Assembly: GCA_002685115.1 (NCBI GenBank)
Contig: NYWQ01000107.1
Location: 1 to 10,360 of the forward strand
DNA length: 10,360 bases
Direction: 5' to 3'
DNA from: Flavobacteriales bacterium
GTDB taxonomy: Bacteria; Bacteroidota; Bacteroidia; Flavobacteriales; UBA7430
Of this stretch, positions 7,300 through 10,360 are shown piece after piece. The translations under genes and the position numbers were made by a program. Numbering within the stretch: the first letter of the stretch is position 1; every line of letters starts with the position of its first letter. The notes under the pieces are model-generated. The model was not told the DNA's origin, did not search any database, and saw nothing but the letters and a program-made list of their open reading frames with translations.

Positions 7300-7308
7300 T
7301 ATATTTGC
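7300..7308 (+). promoter_or_regulatory. rpsO -7 promoter element TATATTTGC
   Basis: TATATTTGC matches the TAnnTTTGC consensus exactly, lies 18 nt after the accD stop and 40 nt before the rpsO ATG. The implied leader is about 35 nt and AT-rich, too short for a large folded S15-binding element. No good -33 motif is visible. Confidence 0.62.
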
Positions 7309-7348
7309 AAACGATTTTTACATAACTAACATTAAAAACAATTTAGGC

Positions 7349-7618
7349 ATGTACCTTACAACAGAAAAAAAACAAGAGTTTTTTAAAGCTCACGGTAAAA
7401 ATGAACAAGATACTGGTTCTGCAGAAGGACAAATTGCGCTGTTCACATTTAGAATTGCGCACTTAACTGAGCATCTAAAAACCAACAAAAAAGATTACGG
7501 CACACAGCGTTCTCTTATCGCTTTAGTAGCTAAAAGAAGAAAACTTCTCAATTACTTAACTAAAGTTGATGTATTACGTTACAGAAGTATCGTTAAAGAA
7601 TTAGGATTAAGAAAATAA
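7349..7618 (+). CDS. rpsO: 30S ribosomal protein S15
   Basis: S15 is a primary 16S rRNA binding protein of the 30S platform and contacts the 23S rRNA in an intersubunit bridge. The 89-residue product has the normal family length and the expected four-helix pattern. DTGSAEGQIALFTFRI at about 22-37 includes the conserved rRNA-contact residues. NKKDYGTQRSLIALVAKRRKLLNYL at about 46-70 corresponds to the HxKDxxxxRxLxxLVxxRRxLLxYL signature, with Asn and Tyr-Gly where many species have His residues. The protein ends in a basic GLRK tail. It has its own -7 box upstream and a strong terminator 13 nt after the stop. Placement before pnp follows the widely conserved rpsO-pnp order. Confidence 0.98.
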   Translation: MYLTTEKKQEFFKAHGKNEQDTGSAEGQIALFTFRIAHLTEHLKTNKKDYGTQRSLIALVAKRRKLLNYLTKVDVLRYRSIVKELGLRK

Positions 7619-7631
7619 TTTTCGAATCCAT

Positions 7632-7659
7632 AAAAGGCAATTTATAATTGCCTTTTTTT
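7632..7659 (+). terminator. rho-independent terminator after rpsO
   Basis: AAAAGGCAATT at 7632-7642 pairs perfectly with AATTGCCTTTT at 7646-7656 around a TAT loop (11 bp), followed by T residues through 7659. It lies 13 nt past the rpsO stop. Because the stem is A/U-rich with only three G-C pairs, some read-through into pnp is plausible. Confidence 0.88.
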
Positions 7660-7721
7660 GGTTTATATAAGTTGGCTTTTGGCAATCAGAATTATTCTCA
7701 TATAATTAACCATAACTTATA

Positions 7722-7761
7722 AAAACCATAGGTTTTAGAGCCTAAAAGTAAACCAAAACCT
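7722..7761 (+). promoter_or_regulatory. Alternative-hairpin segment in the pnp leader
   Basis: The block GGTTTTAG (7731-7738) can pair in three mutually exclusive ways: with upstream AAAACC (7722-7727, loop ATA), with CTAAAA (7742-7747, loop AGC), and with AAAACC (7755-7760) through a longer loop. It ends about 31 nt before the pnp start. PNPase represses its own mRNA through a leader hairpin in E. coli, so a control element here is plausible, but the stems are only 6-7 bp and AT-rich. I found no TAnnTTTG promoter in the 174-nt gap between rpsO and pnp. Confidence 0.3.
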
Positions 7762-7792
7762 GATTGTTAAAAGTATAAATAATAAGCGTACT

Positions 7793-9931
7793 ATGATCCC
7801 ACAAGGACTTAAACAAACCATCGATTTAGGAGATGGAAGAACAATTGAAATTGAAACTGGTAAACTAGCAAAGCAAGCACATGGATCTGTAGTAGTTCGC
7901 ATGGGAGACACAATGCTTTTGGCTACAGTTGTATCTAATAAAGATGCAAAAGAAGGTGTTAACTTTCTTCCCTTAACAGTAGATTATCGTGAGAAATTTG
8001 CCGCAGACGGTAGGTTTCCTGGAGGATTCTTAAAAAGAGAAGCAAGACCATCTGATCAAGAAATTCTTGTTATGAGATTAGTAGACCGTGTATTACGTCC
8101 ACTATTCCCATCTGATTACCATGCTGACACACAGTTGATGATTCAATTGATGTCTTACGATAAAGATTGTATGCCAGATGCATTAGCTGGTTTAGCTGCC
8201 TCAGCTTGTTTAACACTTTCAGACATTCCATTTGAAGGACCAATTTCTGAAGTACGTGTAGCACGCGTAGATGGTAAATTTATTGTTAATCCTAATCCAG
8301 AGCAATTAGAAGCTGCTGACATGGATCTTATGGTAGGTGCATCATTAGACAGTGTTGCTATGGTTGAAGGAGAAATGGATGAAGTTAGTGAGGCAGACAT
8401 GATCGAAGGGATCAAAGTAGCTCACGAAGCAATTAAAATACAATGTAATGCACAACTTGCATTAGCTGAGGCTCTAAAAGTTGGAGCTAAAAGAGAATAC
8501 TCTCACGAGGAAGCGGATGATTTAGATTTATTAGCCCAAGTAAGAGAGGCTTGTTACGATAAAAGTTATGCGGTAGCCAAAAGTGGTAACCCAGATAAAT
8601 ATGCAAGGAAAGTTGCGTTTGGAGAAATTAAAGATGAATTCTTAGCAACACTAAGCGAAGAAGATCGTTCATCAAAATCTTTCTTACTCGGAAAATACAT
8701 TCACCAGGTAGAAAAAGACGCAGTGAGAGCTGTTGTACTTCATGAAGGTATTCGTTTAGACGGTAGAGCAACAAGCGATATCAGACCTATATGGAGCGAA
8801 GTAGATTATTTGCCAACAGTGCATGGATCAGCTGTATTTACAAGAGGTGAAACGCAATCTTTATCTACCGTTACGTTAGGAACTGCACTAGATGTAAATC
8901 GAATTGATAATGTAACCTTCAGAGGTTCTGAGAAATTTTATTTACACTACAATTTCCCCCCATACTCAACCGGTGAAGCTAGACCAATACGTGGGGTAAG
9001 CCGAAGAGAAATTGGACACGGAAATTTAGCTCAAAGAGCTTTAAAAGGAATGATTCCTTCTGACAATCCATACACCATTCGTATTGTATCTGAAATTTTA
9101 GAATCGAATGGCTCGTCTTCTATGGCAACCGTTTGTGCAGGTACTTTAGCACTTATGGATGCTGGTATAAAAATGACAAGACCCGTTTCTGGTATTGCTA
9201 TGGGACTTATTACAGATGAAGAAACTGGTAAATTTGCTGTTTTGTCTGATATTTTAGGTGATGAAGATCACTTAGGAGATATGGATTTCAAAGTTACAGG
9301 TACAGAGAAAGGGATCACTGCATGTCAAATGGATATAAAGGTAAAAGGTTTGTCTTACGACATTTTAACCCAAGCACTTGAGCAATCTCGTGGAGGTAGA
9401 ATGCATATTTTAGGAGAACTTCTCAAAACAATTGACGCACCTAGAGCTGAACTTAAACCATATGCACCAAGAATTGAAATACTTCAAGTAGCTAAGGATT
9501 GTATTGGCGGAATTATTGGACCTGGAGGTAAAATAATCCAAAAATTACAACTAGATACAGACACAACCATTACAATCGAAGAAATTGATGGTATGGGTAA
9601 AGTCGAAATCTTAGGTTCTAACAAAGAAGGAATGGATGCAGCTATAGCTAAAATAAAAGAAATAGCCTTTACTCCTACTGTTGGTGAAGAATATGATGGT
9701 CGTGTAAAAAACATACAAGCATACGGTGCATTTGTTGAAATAGCTCCAGGTAAAGATGGATTATTACACATATCTGAAATTGACCACAAACGAATTAACA
9801 ATGTTGAAGACGTATTAAAAGTTGACGATGAGGTCAAAGTTCGAATCATAGATGTGGATCAAAAAACAGGTAAAATGAAATTTTCAAGAAAAGTTTTATT
9901 ACCTAAACCAGAATCAAAACCAGCAGAATAA
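7793..9931 (+). CDS. pnp: Polyribonucleotide nucleotidyltransferase (PNPase)
   Basis: PNPase is a trimeric phosphorolytic 3'-5' exoribonuclease that releases nucleoside diphosphates and takes part in mRNA decay. The 712-residue product shows the full domain order: first RNase PH core (about 1-145), helical linker (about 150-300), second RNase PH core (about 310-545), KH domain and S1 domain. The catalytic block [11 protein letters not shown] places Asp490 and Asp496 in the same 6-residue spacing as E. coli Asp486/Asp492. The phosphate-binding region with GSSSMAT (about 440-446) is intact. The KH loop is Gly576-Pro-Gly-Gly579 in IIGPGGKII, and S1 spans about 629-700 ([25 protein letters not shown]). 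The ATG at 7793 precedes the conserved N-terminal segment. The gene is less A-rich than tamL, as expected for a highly expressed gene. The stop codon lies in a small hairpin loop, followed by a strong terminator. Confidence 0.98.
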   Translation: MIPQGLKQTIDLGDGRTIEIETGKLAKQAHGSVVVRMGDTMLLATVVSNKDAKEGVNFLPLTVDYREKFAADGRFPGGFLKREARPSDQEILVMRLVDRVLRPLFPSDYHADTQLMIQLMSYDKDCMPDALAGLAASACLTLSDIPFEGPISEVRVARVDGKFIVNPNPEQLEAADMDLMVGASLDSVAMVEGEMDEVSEADMIEGIKVAHEAIKIQCNAQLALAEALKVGAKREYSHEEADDLDLLAQVREACYDKSYAVAKSGNPDKYARKVAFGEIKDEFLATLSEEDRSSKSFLLGKYIHQVEKDAVRAVVLHEGIRLDGRATSDIRPIWSEVDYLPTVHGSAVFTRGETQSLSTVTLGTALDVNRIDNVTFRGSEKFYLHYNFPPYSTGEARPIRGVSRREIGHGNLAQRALKGMIPSDNPYTIRIVSEILESNGSSSMATVCAGTLALMDAGIKMTRPVSGIAMGLITDEETGKFAVLSDILGDEDHLGDMDFKVTGTEKGITACQMDIKVKGLSYDILTQALEQSRGGRMHILGELLKTIDAPRAELKPYAPRIEILQVAKDCIGGIIGPGGKIIQKLQLDTDTTITIEEIDGMGKVEILGSNKEGMDAAIAKIKEIAFTPTVGEEYDGRVKNIQAYGAFVEIAPGKDGLLHISEIDHKRINNVEDVLKVDDEVKVRIIDVDQKTGKMKFSRKVLLPKPESKPAE

Positions 9932-9939
9932 TTTCTGCT
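9922..9939 (+). other. Hairpin enclosing the pnp stop codon
   Basis: AGCAGAA (9922-9928) pairs perfectly with TTCTGCT (9933-9939), leaving a TAAT loop whose first three bases are the pnp stop codon. There is no T tract directly after it, so it is not itself a terminator. It sits 9 nt upstream of the true terminator and may simply protect the 3' end or have arisen by chance. Confidence 0.4.
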
Positions 9940-9948
9940 ATTTAACAC

Positions 9949-9981
9949 AAATCCTCTCGAGAAATCGAGGGGATTTTTTTT
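9949..9981 (+). terminator. rho-independent terminator after pnp, GAAA loop
   Basis: ATCCTCTCGA (9951-9960) and TCGAGGGGAT (9965-9974) form a 10-bp stem with one G-U pair, extendable by two A-T pairs, closed by a GAAA (GNRA) tetraloop and followed by eight T residues. A second T7 run follows at 9984-9990. It is the strongest terminator in the window and separates pnp from udk. Confidence 0.93.
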
Positions 9982-9993
9982 AATTTTTTTAAA

Positions 9994-10360
9994 ATGGAAT
10001 TAAAATCTTACATCATCGGAATATCTGGAGCTAGTGGTTCAGGTAAATCAACATTTGCTGAGAAACTTGCTCAAAAGTTTCCGAAGGATACCGTTCTTAT
10101 AATTGCACAAGATGCTTATTATAAAGACTTAAGAGACATGTCATTAGAGGAAAAATCAAATCAAAATTTTGACCATCCTGACTCCTTAGATTTTAAATTA
10201 CTTAAAGAACATTTGAGTGAACTTAAAAAAGGAACGAAAATACACCAACCGATATACGACTTTAACACTCACAGTAGAACACAAAATACGACTCCAATTA
10301 ATGCCCATAAGATTATAATCGTTGAAGGAACACTGCTTCTTAGTCAAAAACTAATTTATA
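9994..10360 (+). CDS. udk: Uridine kinase (3' end outside window)
   Basis: Uridine kinase phosphorylates uridine and cytidine to UMP and CMP in pyrimidine salvage. The 122 codons seen are the N-terminal part of a protein normally about 200-215 residues long. The P-loop Gly12-Ala-Ser-Gly-Ser-Gly-Lys-Ser19 is followed by QDAYYKD (39-45) with Asp40 at the expected catalytic position, FDHPDSLDF (59-67), PIYDFNTHSR (86-95) in the nucleoside-binding region, and the Walker-B-like IIIVEGTLLL (107-116). These match the uridine kinase family better than phosphoribulokinase, the closest relative. The ATG lies 13 nt after the pnp terminator in a T/A-only leader with no visible promoter, so expression may depend on read-through or on a promoter I cannot recognise. 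Confidence 0.95.
   Translation, partial: MELKSYIIGISGASGSGKSTFAEKLAQKFPKDTVLIIAQDAYYKDLRDMSLEEKSNQNFDHPDSLDFKLLKEHLSELKKGTKIHQPIYDFNTHSRTQNTTPINAHKIIIVEGTLLLSQKLIY

Noticed and set aside
7701..7706. TATAAT hexamer in the pnp leader as a promoter -10 box
   Set aside because: The Bacteroidota primary sigma factor does not use this consensus, and the hexamer is expected by chance in this composition.
8070..8415. Two overlapping minus-strand open frames inside pnp
   Set aside because: Both are antisense to a fully conserved coding region and show no family resemblance.
9484..9849. 121-codon open frame on the minus strand inside pnp
   Set aside because: It lies wholly within the KH/S1 coding region of pnp, has Ser/Ile-rich composition typical of an antisense frame and no recognisable domain.

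Overview
The window looks like core chromosome of a low-GC member of the Bacteroidota, most likely order Flavobacteriales. Four things point there. Promoter -7 boxes match TAnnTTTG rather than TATAAT. Genes lack clear Shine-Dalgarno sequences and have A-rich leaders. The outer-membrane protein is a TamL-type lipoprotein relative of BamA/TamA. A DUF6095-like small membrane protein overlaps murQ. Genus cannot be called from sequence alone.

Layout, left to right. Positions 581 to 1 (minus): the first 193 codons of a YwaF/TIGR02206-type multi-pass membrane protein, cut by the window edge. Positions 666-1791 (plus): a TerB-like cytosolic protein and a rhomboid intramembrane protease, 1 nt apart. 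Positions 2820-1806 (minus): murQ, for cell-wall sugar recycling, overlapping a 71-residue two-helix membrane protein. Positions 2821-2998: a divergent intergenic region with an AT dyad, a candidate promoter and an A10 tract at the start of the next gene. Positions 2999-5278 (plus): tamL. Positions 5345-7282 (plus): fbaA and accD, 9 nt apart, with a clear promoter before fbaA. Positions 7349-7618: rpsO with its own promoter and a strong terminator. Positions 7793-9931: pnp, with a 174-nt gap before it that can form alternative hairpins. Positions 9949-9981: a strong terminator. From 9994 to the window end: the first 122 codons of udk (uridine kinase).

The genes are mainly housekeeping: envelope biogenesis and recycling (tamL, murQ), central carbon and fatty-acid metabolism (fbaA, accD), translation and RNA turnover (rpsO, pnp) and pyrimidine salvage (udk). 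No stretch above 300 bases lacks a gene. I see no tRNA, rRNA, CRISPR array, insertion sequence, phage gene or defence island. I do not see a convincing new multi-gene system. The points most worth a second look are the ambiguous tamL start at the A10 tract, the TerB-like/rhomboid pair, the pnp leader hairpins and the murQ-DUF6095 overlap.
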